The translations under genes and the position numbers were made by a program. The notes beneath the pieces are model-generated. The model saw nothing but the letters and a program-made list of their open reading frames with translations, was not told the DNA's origin and searched no databases. DNA of 64,000 nucleotides from JAGXRK01 sp963804005 (GTDB lineage Bacteria; Bacteroidota; Ignavibacteria; Ignavibacteriales; Ignavibacteriaceae), in assembly GCA_963804005.1 (NCBI GenBank), contig CAWDOP010000015.1, positions 59,428 through 123,427 of the forward strand, in the 5' to 3' direction. Of the stretch, positions 18,896 to 28,194 are shown in pieces; position 1 is the first letter of the stretch; every line of letters begins with the position of its first letter.

Positions 18896-20353
18896 TTAGA
18901 TATTTAAAAACTTACCATAGCCGATGGTTTGTTCTATTCTTCCCTTCCGATTCATAATCAATTCACCGCGCAGGAAAGTTTTACTTACAACAGCATCAAA
19001 AGTAACACCTTCAAAAGGTGTGTACTTACCTTTACTGTGCATTTTTTTTGCCGTTATCTTTTGCTTACTCCATAAATCAATAAGAGTAAAATCCGAATCG
19101 TATCCTACTTTTATATATCCTTTGTTTTGAATATTAAAGCAGTCCGCTACATTTGAAGATAACAATGCAACTGTATTGGATAATGATAATTTATTTTTTT
19201 TAAAACCTTCACTAAAAAGAAATGGAACCCGATGTTCAACACCGGGAATTCCGCCGTACACATCCCAAAAGTTTTTTTGTGATTTTTCCTTTGTAGGATT
19301 ACATCCGGCATGGTCTGTAGTTACAAATGATAAGGTTCCATCATTCAAGCCATCCCACAATGCTTCTTTATCTTCCTGATGTTTAACCGGAGGAGCAGTT
19401 TTCAGAAAAGAAGATATTTTTGAGTTTTTAAAATCTTCTTGTGTGAAGTATAAATACTGAGGACAAGTTTCCGCAGTAATATTTATATCATTCTTTCTCG
19501 CTTCTCTAATTAGTTCTAAAGCTCTTGCAGAACTCAAATGAACGATATGTACTTTGCACTTTGTTTTCTTGGATATTTCAATCATCAATTTTACTGAGCG
19601 AACTTCAGTTTCAACATCTCTTGCATCACAATAATCTTTCCAACTATTAAGCCCAAGTTTCTTAGCTCGATTCATTCTCGATATAATTAATTCTTTATTT
19701 TCAGCGTGGACTGCCAGAGGCTTTCCAGTTTTCCTTATCCACTTTGCTGTTTGAAGCATTCTTTCTTCATTTAAGTCTGTAAATGTTTTCATCCCCGATA
19801 TTAAATATGATTTAAACCCTGCTACCCCATTCTGTGCAAGATCGTTAATCTGTTTTTCAATATTTTTATTTTTATCAAAATCATTTCCGCAAACACCGCC
19901 CCAGAAACAATAGTCAATCAAGCTTCTTTCCTGGACTGCCTGCATTTTCCTCTTATAATTAATCTTAGTTGTAACCGGAGGCAAAGATGTGCAAGGCATA
20001 TCGATTATTGTTGTAACTCCACCATACGCTGCTGCAGTTGATGCATGTTCAAAATCGTCTCTATACTCAAATCCCGGAGTGTTGAAATGTACGTGAGGAT
20101 CAATACTCCCGGGCATCAGCAGTAAATACTTGCCATCATAAATTTTGCAGTCAGTCGAATATTCTAATGTTGAAAATTGCTGGATAATTTTTTTGCGTTT
20201 TGAAATTGCATTTATTTCATTCCAACTAATTTTTCTTGAACTGCGCGGAACAATTTTATTAATCGTATTTGTAAAGTGAATGTCAATCAATTTAAGATTG
20301 TTTCCGCCGGAACTAATAAATACATTTTTAAGAATCTTATTTGGATTATTCAA
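18896..20353 (-). CDS. Allantoinase/dihydropyrimidinase-type cyclic amidohydrolase (HyuA role)
   Basis: 485 aa, cyclic amidohydrolase. The metal site opens with PGSIDPHVHFNTPG, followed by RDDFEHASTAAAYGGVTTIIDMP, a hallmark of allantoinase and hydantoinase. A candidate carboxylated lysine is in GFKSYLISGM, and the further ligands are VHAENKE, VHIVHLSSARA and TTDHAGCNP. It should open a cyclic ureide such as allantoin, hydantoin or a dihydropyrimidine-like ring. In position it takes the place of hyuA in the E. coli cluster, but the sequence leans toward AllB-type allantoinases, so I leave the symbol blank. Second gene of the operon, 12 nt after the PLP gene. Confidence 0.85.
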   Translation of the reverse strand: MNNPNKILKNVFISSGGNNLKLIDIHFTNTINKIVPRSSRKISWNEINAISKRKKIIQQFSTLEYSTDCKIYDGKYLLLMPGSIDPHVHFNTPGFEYRDDFEHASTAAAYGGVTTIIDMPCTSLPPVTTKINYKRKMQAVQERSLIDYCFWGGVCGNDFDKNKNIEKQINDLAQNGVAGFKSYLISGMKTFTDLNEERMLQTAKWIRKTGKPLAVHAENKELIISRMNRAKKLGLNSWKDYCDARDVETEVRSVKLMIEISKKTKCKVHIVHLSSARALELIREARKNDINITAETCPQYLYFTQEDFKNSKISSFLKTAPPVKHQEDKEALWDGLNDGTLSFVTTDHAGCNPTKEKSQKNFWDVYGGIPGVEHRVPFLFSEGFKKNKLSLSNTVALLSSNVADCFNIQNKGYIKVGYDSDFTLIDLWSKQKITAKKMHSKGKYTPFEGVTFDAVVSKTFLRGELIMNRKGRIEQTIGYGKFLNI

Positions 20354-20365
20354 TCTTTATAAATC

Positions 20366-21832
20366 CTAAATTTTTAAACCGACTTGTTTATTAAACTCAG
20401 TAATTAATTTATCCCATTCAGAAACAGTTACAAATCTTTCTTTCCAATAATCTTCATTGTACCACTGAGCATTTAACTCCTCCACACTTTTGCCTTGCTG
20501 CTCAATCCAAGTAAAATATTTTAAATTATGGATAGATTTTTTATCATAATAATTGAGGTCTTTCATATAATCGATGCCTTGATGCTTGAATATACTAGTC
20601 CAATCAACTTCAGCTTTTGTTTCTGAATACTTTCCCCAATTATTATTCATTTCACTCAAACGAGAATTATAGAGATCAACTGAATCTGTAAATACGGTAA
20701 AGATTACGTCATTTTCTGTGAGCTCAAAATATTTCGCTGTTTTAACTGCGCTTAACAAATTACAAATTGAAGAAATGCCTAAGTATGATAGCTTATTGAC
20801 AGTATCTCGATCAACTCCTTCTTTTACAAGCCAGTTTTTCCCTGATTCTTCGTTAAACAATCTTAAAATTCTTAGAGTTTGCTCATCATCAATTGCTGTA
20901 ACTACATCTGTATTTTTTACATTATGTATCCACGGAACATGTTTATCACCAATACCTTCAATTCTGTGTCCGCCGTATCCGTTAAATAAAAGAGTTGGAC
21001 ACTGTAATGCTTCTGTGCAGGTAATTTTCATTGATGGATATTTTTGTTTCAGATAATCTCCTGCTGCCAATGTTCCTGCTGAACCTGTTGCGCTAACGTA
21101 CCAGCTTAATCTCTGATCATCTTTTTTAATTTTTTGAAAAAGAGTTTCAATTGTACTTCCCGTTATTTCATAATGCCATATAGCATTACCAAATTGATCA
21201 AACTGATTAAGAATTACATACTCATCACTCTCTGCTTCCAGTTCGTGACACTTATCATAAATTTCTTTCACATTACTTTCACAACCGTAAGTAGCAAAAA
21301 CTTCTGCACCAATTTTCTTAAGCCAGTCAAATCTTTCTTTACTCATTTCCTCAGGTAGAATAGCAACTGCGTGAACACCAAGTAACGCCGAATTAAAAGC
21401 CCCTCCCCTGCAATAATTTCCTGTTGATGGCCAAACTGCTTTATGGTATTCCGGATTCAACTTGCCGGTCACCATATATGGAGCTAAACATCCGTAAGTA
21501 GCACCGACCTTATGAGCGCCAGTTGGAAAATTTTTTCCTACTAATCCAACGATGCGCGCTTTCACTCCAGTGATTTGCCTAGGAATTTCAAGATAATTTA
21601 TTTCACCTATTTCTCCATTTTCAGGATTGTTACGCCAATTTATTCTGAATAGATTAAGTGGATGGAGATCGTTCAAATCGATATTCTTTAATTTTTCCTG
21701 AACTGATTTTGAAATCGAATGCGGATTCTTGAGTTCAGAAAATGTTGGTAGCAGGATTTGCTTTTCTCTGCAGCGTTTGATGGTTTTATCCAAATTATCT
21801 GAATTCTGAATATCCCATTTCCAATCAAACAT
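20366..21832 (-). CDS. Fold-type II PLP-dependent enzyme, first gene of the purine operon
   Basis: 488 aa from ATG 21832, chosen because a GGAG Shine-Dalgarno lies 5 nt upstream; a TTG at 21847 extends the frame but lacks one. The catalytic lysine is likely in TGAHKVGATYG, the phosphate loop in STGNYCRGGAFNS, and a second glycine loop is ATGSAGTLAAG. This places it in the cysteine-synthase/threonine-dehydratase superfamily. It does not show the diaminopropionate ammonia-lyase (YgeX) pattern and is about 90 residues longer. It heads the operon where YgeX would be expected, so it may release ammonia from a diamino or hydroxyl amino acid made from purine. The substrate is unknown. Confidence 0.75.
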   Translation of the reverse strand: MFDWKWDIQNSDNLDKTIKRCREKQILLPTFSELKNPHSISKSVQEKLKNIDLNDLHPLNLFRINWRNNPENGEIGEINYLEIPRQITGVKARIVGLVGKNFPTGAHKVGATYGCLAPYMVTGKLNPEYHKAVWPSTGNYCRGGAFNSALLGVHAVAILPEEMSKERFDWLKKIGAEVFATYGCESNVKEIYDKCHELEAESDEYVILNQFDQFGNAIWHYEITGSTIETLFQKIKKDDQRLSWYVSATGSAGTLAAGDYLKQKYPSMKITCTEALQCPTLLFNGYGGHRIEGIGDKHVPWIHNVKNTDVVTAIDDEQTLRILRLFNEESGKNWLVKEGVDRDTVNKLSYLGISSICNLLSAVKTAKYFELTENDVIFTVFTDSVDLYNSRLSEMNNNWGKYSETKAEVDWTSIFKHQGIDYMKDLNYYDKKSIHNLKYFTWIEQQGKSVEELNAQWYNEDYWKERFVTVSEWDKLITEFNKQVGLKI

Positions 21833-21944
21833 ATATTCTCCAATCAATGAAAGATGTTATAATTTATTATATCTTTTTTACAAATATACTATTCATAAAA
21901 ATCAGTTATAGCTGCGCGAACAATTTAGTTTTTTTGAAAACAGT

Positions 21945-22421
21945 TTATAAATTCAAATATTGAATTTCAGCAAAGTCACTTTTGTATTTGACAATAAATT
22001 CACTTAAAAGATAATCTCTAACAACTACTATAATATTTGCATTAGAGTTCTCAGCTTTCTCATTAATAATTTTTGAGATTGCTGGTTCCAAGCCTTCACC
22101 CTTCAGTTCAAGCTTTCCAAATTCATCAATAACCAACCAATCTAAATCATTCCTGCCAGCGATTAGTAATTTTTCCTGAGCCCAATTAAATACCGCTTGG
22201 TCAAATAAGTATTGCCCTATTTTAATAACATTTTTATCAGAAAATGTTTCTGACATTTCGAGTTGCCTTTTTTCACCTGATGACATATGCTGTAAAAAAC
22301 GTTTTCCATTAATTACAGGCTGTAAAATTCCATCAACCTTGTGTTCACTTTGAATCCATTTACTTAAGCGAGTTGTTTTTCCGCTGTGAATTGGACCGGA
22401 AAGTATATATAGTCTTTTCAT
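21945..22421 (-). CDS. P-loop NTPase (THEP1/COG1618-like)
   Basis: 158 aa. Walker A is GPIHSGKTT at residues 9-17. Walker B with a following Glu is LVIDEFGKLEL near 95-105. The size and the DEFGKLEL motif match THEP1-type nucleoside-triphosphatases rather than ABC ATPases, since no signature motif is present. The start ATG overlaps the stop of the preceding membrane-protein gene (ATGA), so the two are coupled. It lies upstream of the purine operon in the same direction with a 112-nt gap. It might energise or regulate the adjoining membrane protein, or act on purine nucleotides. This is inference from context. Confidence 0.7.
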   Translation of the reverse strand: MKRLYILSGPIHSGKTTRLSKWIQSEHKVDGILQPVINGKRFLQHMSSGEKRQLEMSETFSDKNVIKIGQYLFDQAVFNWAQEKLLIAGRNDLDWLVIDEFGKLELKGEGLEPAISKIINEKAENSNANIIVVVRDYLLSEFIVKYKSDFAEIQYLNL

Positions 22422-23473
22422 TCGTAATCAATATTAGTAAAAAGCAGAGCTGCAAACGTTGTAAACAAAAACAATTTATATTTTTTGAATCCTGTTGAAT
22501 GCGAGTGCAGAGACCAGGCATTACTAATAACCTTTTTAAATAAAGGTATTGATTTTATTATTTCTTCAACTTCTTCAGCATAAACGTTCTGATATTTATG
22601 AAAATATTTCTTAATGTATTTTAGTATGAATGGAGAAAAAATGGCATACCAAATAAATGTAATTATTAAAGCTCGGAAGATCATCAGGATAATATCCATA
22701 GCTTGATTGGAGCCAAGATCCGGAGTGAAATAAGAAATTACAATCAAACCTATCAAAACAATTAATATGACTATTTTGTTTTTTTGTTTATTAGCCAACA
22801 ATTTTTTATCGTCAGCTTGTCTATTCTGTTCAACAATCATTTCATTACTCGCTACCTGTTGAATTGTTAAATCATCTGTAAATGAATTATGAAGCCATTG
22901 AGGTATTCTTGCAGCCAGTATTCCGATGAACAATCCTGCTAATAAATGTATAAATACATATGCCGAAGCTATAATGATACTATAATCGATGTAATATGAA
23001 CTGTTTTGAAGAGTAAAAAACTGAGTTAATATATAATTAGTGTAGACGTTAATCGAGTCCCAAAAAGTATTACCAAAGACGATTGTATAAATAATCAACT
23101 TTTGTATTGAGAAATAAAAGAGAGTAGTTACACTTAATAAAACTACTTTGGAAGTAAAATATTTTCTGTTTTGGAAAATAATTTGCCCTAAAAATCCCTG
23201 AAGAAATACTGCCAAATAGGCTGCAGGAGGTGAATGAGGACTTACAATTCCCTTAACTATAAGAACAATTAAAGTAGCTTTTAATATGGATTTTTTTTTA
23301 TCTGAAAACTGTGCTATCAAAGTGATAAAAATGATAGCTGCACCTCCGACAATAATCCCTGTCAATGGAATATGAAGTGCGTGCAAGAACCCACCAAGAG
23401 CAGCTTCACTAAGAGCCCAAAGTGCAGTTATTCGGCCTACTGCAATTGATTTGGTTTCTTCATTTATTTTCAA
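22418..23473 (-). CDS. Polytopic membrane protein with two-part layout, possibly transporter-like
   Basis: 351 aa. The N-terminal half has about five hydrophobic helices (ALGGFLHALHIPLTGIIVGG onward) and resembles, in general form, substrate-binding S components of ECF transporters. A charged linker near 210-235 follows, then two more helices and a cytosolic tail (KYFHKYQNVYAEEVEEIIKS, then PLFKKVISNAWSLHSHS) reminiscent of the coupling region of CbiQ-like T components, and a final helix. It is translationally coupled to the P-loop NTPase. I do not know the family. Proximity to purine genes suggests, but does not show, a purine or cofactor transport role. Confidence 0.55.
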   Translation of the reverse strand: MKINEETKSIAVGRITALWALSEAALGGFLHALHIPLTGIIVGGAAIIFITLIAQFSDKKKSILKATLIVLIVKGIVSPHSPPAAYLAVFLQGFLGQIIFQNRKYFTSKVVLLSVTTLFYFSIQKLIIYTIVFGNTFWDSINVYTNYILTQFFTLQNSSYYIDYSIIIASAYVFIHLLAGLFIGILAARIPQWLHNSFTDDLTIQQVASNEMIVEQNRQADDKKLLANKQKNKIVILIVLIGLIVISYFTPDLGSNQAMDIILMIFRALIITFIWYAIFSPFILKYIKKYFHKYQNVYAEEVEEIIKSIPLFKKVISNAWSLHSHSTGFKKYKLFLFTTFAALLFTNIDYE

Positions 23474-23790
23474 GTGATATTCATCTTCTTATAAATTTGT
23501 ACTTCAAAGTTATGATAAACGCCTTACTAATAAAACTATAATCAAAAACGTGGAATTCCATAAAGAATAGATTTCTTCGGATCGATCCATGCGATTTTTT
23601 CGTAGGGAATGGACTCCCGTCCGTTCCGATTTTTATTCGGATTGGTCAGCCTACCTTATGGTAGGTAAAGAGATCGATCCCTACATTTTAATTCATAAAT
23701 AAAATCATTTTTCCACATCATTATAAATTTCCACCACTATACCATATATTTGAAAACAGAAAAACTTCACAATTAAAATCAGGAACAAAA
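23474..23790. repeat. Intergenic foldback repeat region
   Basis: This 317-nt gap contains GTAGGGA near 23603 and its complement TCCCTAC near 23678, two GATCGATCC words (near 23579 and 23672), and a small palindrome CCTACC-TTAT-GGTAGG near 23650. Nothing in it encodes a protein. The layout suggests a non-coding dispersed repeat between two divergent genes. Only one copy is visible in this window, so repeat status is unproven. Confidence 0.4.
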
Positions 23791-25395
23791 ATGAAAAAAA
23801 TATTCATTATACTTTTTCTTGTTTTACCAATACAAATTTCACTAACACAACATCTTCAAACAAAAGACGAAATAAAACCTGATTGGGAAGATGGTTTTCC
23901 TGAAGGATGCACAACAATAACTGTTGGTAAACTTGCCAGTTATGATGGAAGCGTGATGACTTCTCACACCGATGACAGTCACAGGACTAGAAGTGAATTT
24001 GACATAATGACACCAATGACATTCGAACCAAACTCAATGGTGACGATGTATAAACGTGTCCCGGATAATTCAAAGAAAATGCCTGCATATAAATTTGAAC
24101 CGACTGGAGAAATTCCACAAGTTGAATCAACTTACGGGTATATAAATACAGCTTATCCCTGCATGAACACAGAACAGCTTGCGATTGGTGAATCGACTTT
24201 TGGCGGAAGAGAAGAACTAAAATCCGATAAGGGATTAATTGACTGCACACAGTTAGTAAGACTTATGACTGAACGAACAAAGACAGCACGCGAAGCAATT
24301 AAAATGGCCGGAAAACTTTTAGAAAAATATGGATATAATGATGACGGTGAATGTTTAACAATAGCTGATCCAAATGAGGTGTGGATGTTCGAAGTGGTTG
24401 GGCCAGGTAAAGATAAGGTCGGTGCCGTTTGGGTTGCTCAACGCGTTCCCGATGATCACATTTCAGTAAATGCTAACGGAAGTAGAATCAGACAAATTGA
24501 TACGAGTAATTCAGATTATTTTATGTATTCTAAAAATGTTTTTGACGTTGCAATAGAAAACGGCTGGTGGAATCCTGAAGAAGGCAACTTTGAATTTTGT
24601 TATGCTTACGCAGATAGAAGTTCATTCGCTGCAAGAAGAAGAGAATGGCGTGTATTTGATTTAGCCGCACCATCATTAAAGCTCGATCCTAATGCAGAAA
24701 ATTATCCTTTTTCTGTAAAACCTGCTAAGCCGATTACATTAGAAAAGATGGTAGAAATTTTCTCTGATTTCTATGAAGGAACGGATTTTAATTTTGTAAA
24801 AGATTTGACGGTTGCAGATGACAGTGGAAGAATTATTATATCTCCATTAGCAAATCCGTTTATGCCGTATGATATGAATAAACTCTTTCGAATCAATGGA
24901 GGTTGGGGTTGGAGAGGCGAAAGAACAATAGCACGTTGGTACACAATGTACGCAACAATAATTCAATGCAGAAGTTGGCTGCCTGATGAAATTGGTGGAG
25001 TTGTGTGGTTGGCATGGGATAATGTTGCATCTTCAATTTATACTCCTCTATACAGCAGTATAACAAGAGTCCCAGAAAGTTGTTCAATTCCAGGCAGAGA
25101 AAATGGTTATACAAGGAAATCTGCATGGTGGGCTTTTAACGTATTAGGAACTTTAGCAGCTCAACGCTGGGGCGATATGCGACTTGATGTTCGCGCAGTA
25201 TGGGATCCCTGGCAAGCAGAGTTGTTCGCGAATCAAAAGTCATTTGAAGAAGAAGCATTACAGTTATTAAAATCTGATAAAAAAAGAGGAATTGAACACT
25301 TAACAAAATATTCTTATGAATGGCAGAAAAAAGTTTTTGAAAGAGCGTGGGAATTAACAGAAGAGTTATGGACTAAGTACGATGAACTATTTTAA
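23791..25395 (+). CDS. Secreted C69-family dipeptidase
   Basis: 534 aa. It has a Sec signal peptide (MKKIFIILFLVLPIQISLTQ), then the N-terminal-nucleophile motif GCTTITVGKLASYDGSV, in which the Cys would become the catalytic N-terminus after processing. Downstream segments SHTDDSHR, TYGYINTAYPCMNTEQLAIGEST and DNVASSIYTPLY are typical of peptidase family C69 (PepD-like dipeptidases). It should cleave small peptides in the periplasm or outside the cell. It stands alone, with a divergent neighbour upstream and a convergent one downstream. The signal peptide before the nucleophile is common in the exported branch of this family. Confidence 0.88.
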   Translation: MKKIFIILFLVLPIQISLTQHLQTKDEIKPDWEDGFPEGCTTITVGKLASYDGSVMTSHTDDSHRTRSEFDIMTPMTFEPNSMVTMYKRVPDNSKKMPAYKFEPTGEIPQVESTYGYINTAYPCMNTEQLAIGESTFGGREELKSDKGLIDCTQLVRLMTERTKTAREAIKMAGKLLEKYGYNDDGECLTIADPNEVWMFEVVGPGKDKVGAVWVAQRVPDDHISVNANGSRIRQIDTSNSDYFMYSKNVFDVAIENGWWNPEEGNFEFCYAYADRSSFAARRREWRVFDLAAPSLKLDPNAENYPFSVKPAKPITLEKMVEIFSDFYEGTDFNFVKDLTVADDSGRIIISPLANPFMPYDMNKLFRINGGWGWRGERTIARWYTMYATIIQCRSWLPDEIGGVVWLAWDNVASSIYTPLYSSITRVPESCSIPGRENGYTRKSAWWAFNVLGTLAAQRWGDMRLDVRAVWDPWQAELFANQKSFEEEALQLLKSDKKRGIEHLTKYSYEWQKKVFERAWELTEELWTKYDELF

Positions 25396-25488
25396 TATCT
25401 CAAATTAAGAAAGAAGAAAGTCGTTCCAGCTAATGAAATGAGTCCGGAATCTTTGAGCATAAAGTATATTTCAAATTCTGGACAAGCC

Positions 25489-28185
25489 CTAATCTAACTT
25501 CCTTAGCTTGATTGAATCTTTAGAAATAATATTTAGCATATTTATTAGCTCCACTAACCTTTCACCATATATCAAATTTATCTTTGGATTAAGATTTGTT
25601 TCGGTTTTCTTAATTGTTCCATTAGAGATGACAAAAAGTCTTTCGAATCTATTTTTATTTGGTACTCTTTCCAGAATGTCTTGCCAATCTTTTGCAGATA
25701 CATTTTTAGCCAAAATACATTTTGCACGAAATTCAACAGTGCTTCTGAGTTTTCCGGTTCTTCCCCAAATATAGAATGCGGGCTCATCCTGTAATTCAAT
25801 AACTTCAATATCGCGGTAACCTAGACGCATAAACATTCTTTTCATCAGATCTATGAAATCATCTATTGAAATTTTTGCAAGACTAGTTCTAATAAAATTA
25901 ACATTTTCAGATCCATCCGGAATATTCATCGACAATTCAAAAATATTCTGCCAGTCATACTCACTTATCAGTTCTGCAAGTGACTCTCCACTTAGTTCAC
26001 TAAATGCCTCTTTGTTATTAAGTCCCTTCCTTTCAAGAACTTCATTAATTACTTCATCAAATGAATTTGCCATAAAGTAATTATAAAAAACAATCTGCTG
26101 TCCATTATAATTTCCCAAACCAAGTTCTTCTTCCATTTGCCAGAATGATGAAGGATTCCACCATTGGTCGAAATTAATAATGTAATTTATTTTATTAAGG
26201 TTAACTTTTAGTCTTGCCGGTTTAAGGTTTGTCATAAAGATCGGATAATCATCGCGCGTATTAAATAAATTTAAAGCTCTCTTTAAATCTTCAGGTGACG
26301 ATCCGTTTTGAACACTAAGATATTGAAGATTATTCTTTTCTAGGATTTTTTCGAGGCGTTTCAATCCGAGATTATCGTATTGAGTAAACAATAATGTTTT
26401 TCTGTTATTAGCAGAAGTTATCTTTAATTGATCAAGTAAAAATTTACTTTTGGGGCTTTCAAAATTCGTTGCAGAAAAGTTTTCGATTTGCTTTAATTTA
26501 TGAATCAGCGAAAATAAAGTAGAATGAAATTTAAATGGATTGAGACTTTCAATTACTTGCTTTAGTTCGTCTTTATTTGCATCGAGCAATTGATTTAACT
26601 CTTCAACCTGTTCAGGTTCCGGTTCAAACCATATATCTTCATATTTGATTGATGGCAGCTTTTCAGCTAACTCTTTGTAAGTGCGGATAAAATATTTCCA
26701 GTTATTTCCTTCAGGAAGATAATGGTCTTTGAAGTAGTCTTTAAATTTATCTTTGTCTACCCTGCCCGTTAATAACCAAAAATGGTCGGGATAAAAATGC
26801 TGAAAAAGATTTTCTATCTCTTTATTGGAATTAAATGAATTAGTAAACTCATCGATTACTACAAGATCGTATCCTTTATCAGAAGATGAAGTTTTAAGAA
26901 GATTTTGTAATTCCTCATTATTATCGTATGAAATAATTGTAATAGCGCTTTGCTTATTCTTTTTAGACTTCGATGCTGAAGATATTACATTGAGAGAAAT
27001 TTCAGGTGCATATTCAACAAGCCTTCCAAACAAACCTCCCTGTAAATAAAACTTTTTTGTTTGTTCAATGCTACTAAGTTGGATATTTTTTGTTATGATA
27101 AGCGCCGATTTGATTTGTGCAGTACTAAATAAAAATTTGATTGCACCAACAGCCTGTATATATTTATCGCTACCAGGTTCTTCTGCCATTATCACGAAAT
27201 TATTATCAGCAAGAAATTTTGCACCTTCTTCCTGATACGGAAGTAAACTAGGTATAATTTTTCTTGTTTTTTCCCAGGTCGCTTTAACATTGCCTACTAA
27301 AATGTGCTTGAAAAGTTTACGATCCATTAACGAAGCTGATCGATCTTCAAGAGGATTATAAACTTTAGTAGCCGATGCATCAGTCTGCGTAAATCTTAAA
27401 ACTTTTGTTGCAGTTTTTCTAAAGTTCATTTTGGGAGATTTTGAAATGGCAATACGAAACTCTTTGGAAACTTTAATTTCACTGATCTTTGAAGGCTGAA
27501 TTCTTTCTGGTTTATAAGATATAACGTGAGTAGAAAGATCATCAATTCCGGGTATCATAAATCTTTTTACTTCCGGAAAAGGTAATTCACTTATATCAGT
27601 TATATAATCTGTCAGGTCAATTAAATTTTCTTTACTAAGAAAATTTTTATTGAACAATTCTATTTCATAAACTTCGGGTAAAAGTTCAGTAAGTTTATTT
27701 TCAACGGCAGGAGATTTAACCAGCAAATCTATTTGTTTAATTTCGGTTTCCGAAAATCTGAGCTTAAATTGTTTTGCGGAGCCTTGAGAAATTGAAAAAT
27801 CGTAAGGTGTAATCTGAGTGATAATTTCAATTAGAAAATTCTTTCTTACTGTTTCCTCATCAGATTGTAAAAGTTTATTACTGAAAGAAATATTTTGTGG
27901 TTTTGGAATAGTAAAAAAAACAAGAGCAGCTTTTGTTTTTTTTAATACAAGATTTTCAACCGCGAAAAAGATTTTCCCCGGAGGAAAAGGAAATTTTAAT
28001 TTTTTAGGTTTTGGTACCTCCAGCTTACCTATCTTTATTTCCTTGGGAAAATACGCGACATAAAATTCACCTATTTCAATATTGGTTTTTAATGGTACTC
28101 TTAACCAATTGGAGAACTCATAATTGTCTGTATATTCAATTTTAGAAACGGAAGCAGCAACCTTTTCTCTTACTTTTTTCAGCAT
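25489..28185 (-). CDS. SNF2-like ATPase with degenerate motor motifs and an Mrr-like C-terminal domain
   Basis: 898 aa. The first about 300 residues are a unique N-terminal region. A helicase-like core follows: SLLPYQEEGAKFLADN (Q-motif-like), a degraded Walker A, EEPGSDKY, where SNF2 proteins have DEMGLGKT, a Walker-B-like VVIDEFTNS, then TLLFTQYDNLGLKRLE and FDQWWNPSSFWQMEEELGLG, the SNF2 motif V/VI region lacking the arginine fingers. Residues about 785-895 resemble a restriction-endonuclease/Mrr fold (RLGYRDIEVIELQDEP, TVEFRAKC, VISNG, IYGERLVELI), also weakly conserved. A 175-aa gene precedes it by 9 nt. Probably a DNA-associated protein with lost or altered ATPase activity; function unknown. 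Confidence 0.65.
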   Translation of the reverse strand: MLKKVREKVAASVSKIEYTDNYEFSNWLRVPLKTNIEIGEFYVAYFPKEIKIGKLEVPKPKKLKFPFPPGKIFFAVENLVLKKTKAALVFFTIPKPQNISFSNKLLQSDEETVRKNFLIEIITQITPYDFSISQGSAKQFKLRFSETEIKQIDLLVKSPAVENKLTELLPEVYEIELFNKNFLSKENLIDLTDYITDISELPFPEVKRFMIPGIDDLSTHVISYKPERIQPSKISEIKVSKEFRIAISKSPKMNFRKTATKVLRFTQTDASATKVYNPLEDRSASLMDRKLFKHILVGNVKATWEKTRKIIPSLLPYQEEGAKFLADNNFVIMAEEPGSDKYIQAVGAIKFLFSTAQIKSALIITKNIQLSSIEQTKKFYLQGGLFGRLVEYAPEISLNVISSASKSKKNKQSAITIISYDNNEELQNLLKTSSSDKGYDLVVIDEFTNSFNSNKEIENLFQHFYPDHFWLLTGRVDKDKFKDYFKDHYLPEGNNWKYFIRTYKELAEKLPSIKYEDIWFEPEPEQVEELNQLLDANKDELKQVIESLNPFKFHSTLFSLIHKLKQIENFSATNFESPKSKFLLDQLKITSANNRKTLLFTQYDNLGLKRLEKILEKNNLQYLSVQNGSSPEDLKRALNLFNTRDDYPIFMTNLKPARLKVNLNKINYIINFDQWWNPSSFWQMEEELGLGNYNGQQIVFYNYFMANSFDEVINEVLERKGLNNKEAFSELSGESLAELISEYDWQNIFELSMNIPDGSENVNFIRTSLAKISIDDFIDLMKRMFMRLGYRDIEVIELQDEPAFYIWGRTGKLRSTVEFRAKCILAKNVSAKDWQDILERVPNKNRFERLFVISNGTIKKTETNLNPKINLIYGERLVELINMLNIISKDSIKLRKLD

Positions 28186-28194
28186 TATAAAATA

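Noticed and set aside
20366..21832. Calling the 488-aa PLP protein YgeX
   Set aside because: It is much longer and lacks the YgeX lysine-site pattern; it shares only the general fold-type II features.
25489..28185. SNF2-like plus Mrr-like protein as a restriction-modification enzyme
   Set aside because: No methyltransferase is adjacent and key catalytic residues are not conserved in either the motor or the nuclease-like part.
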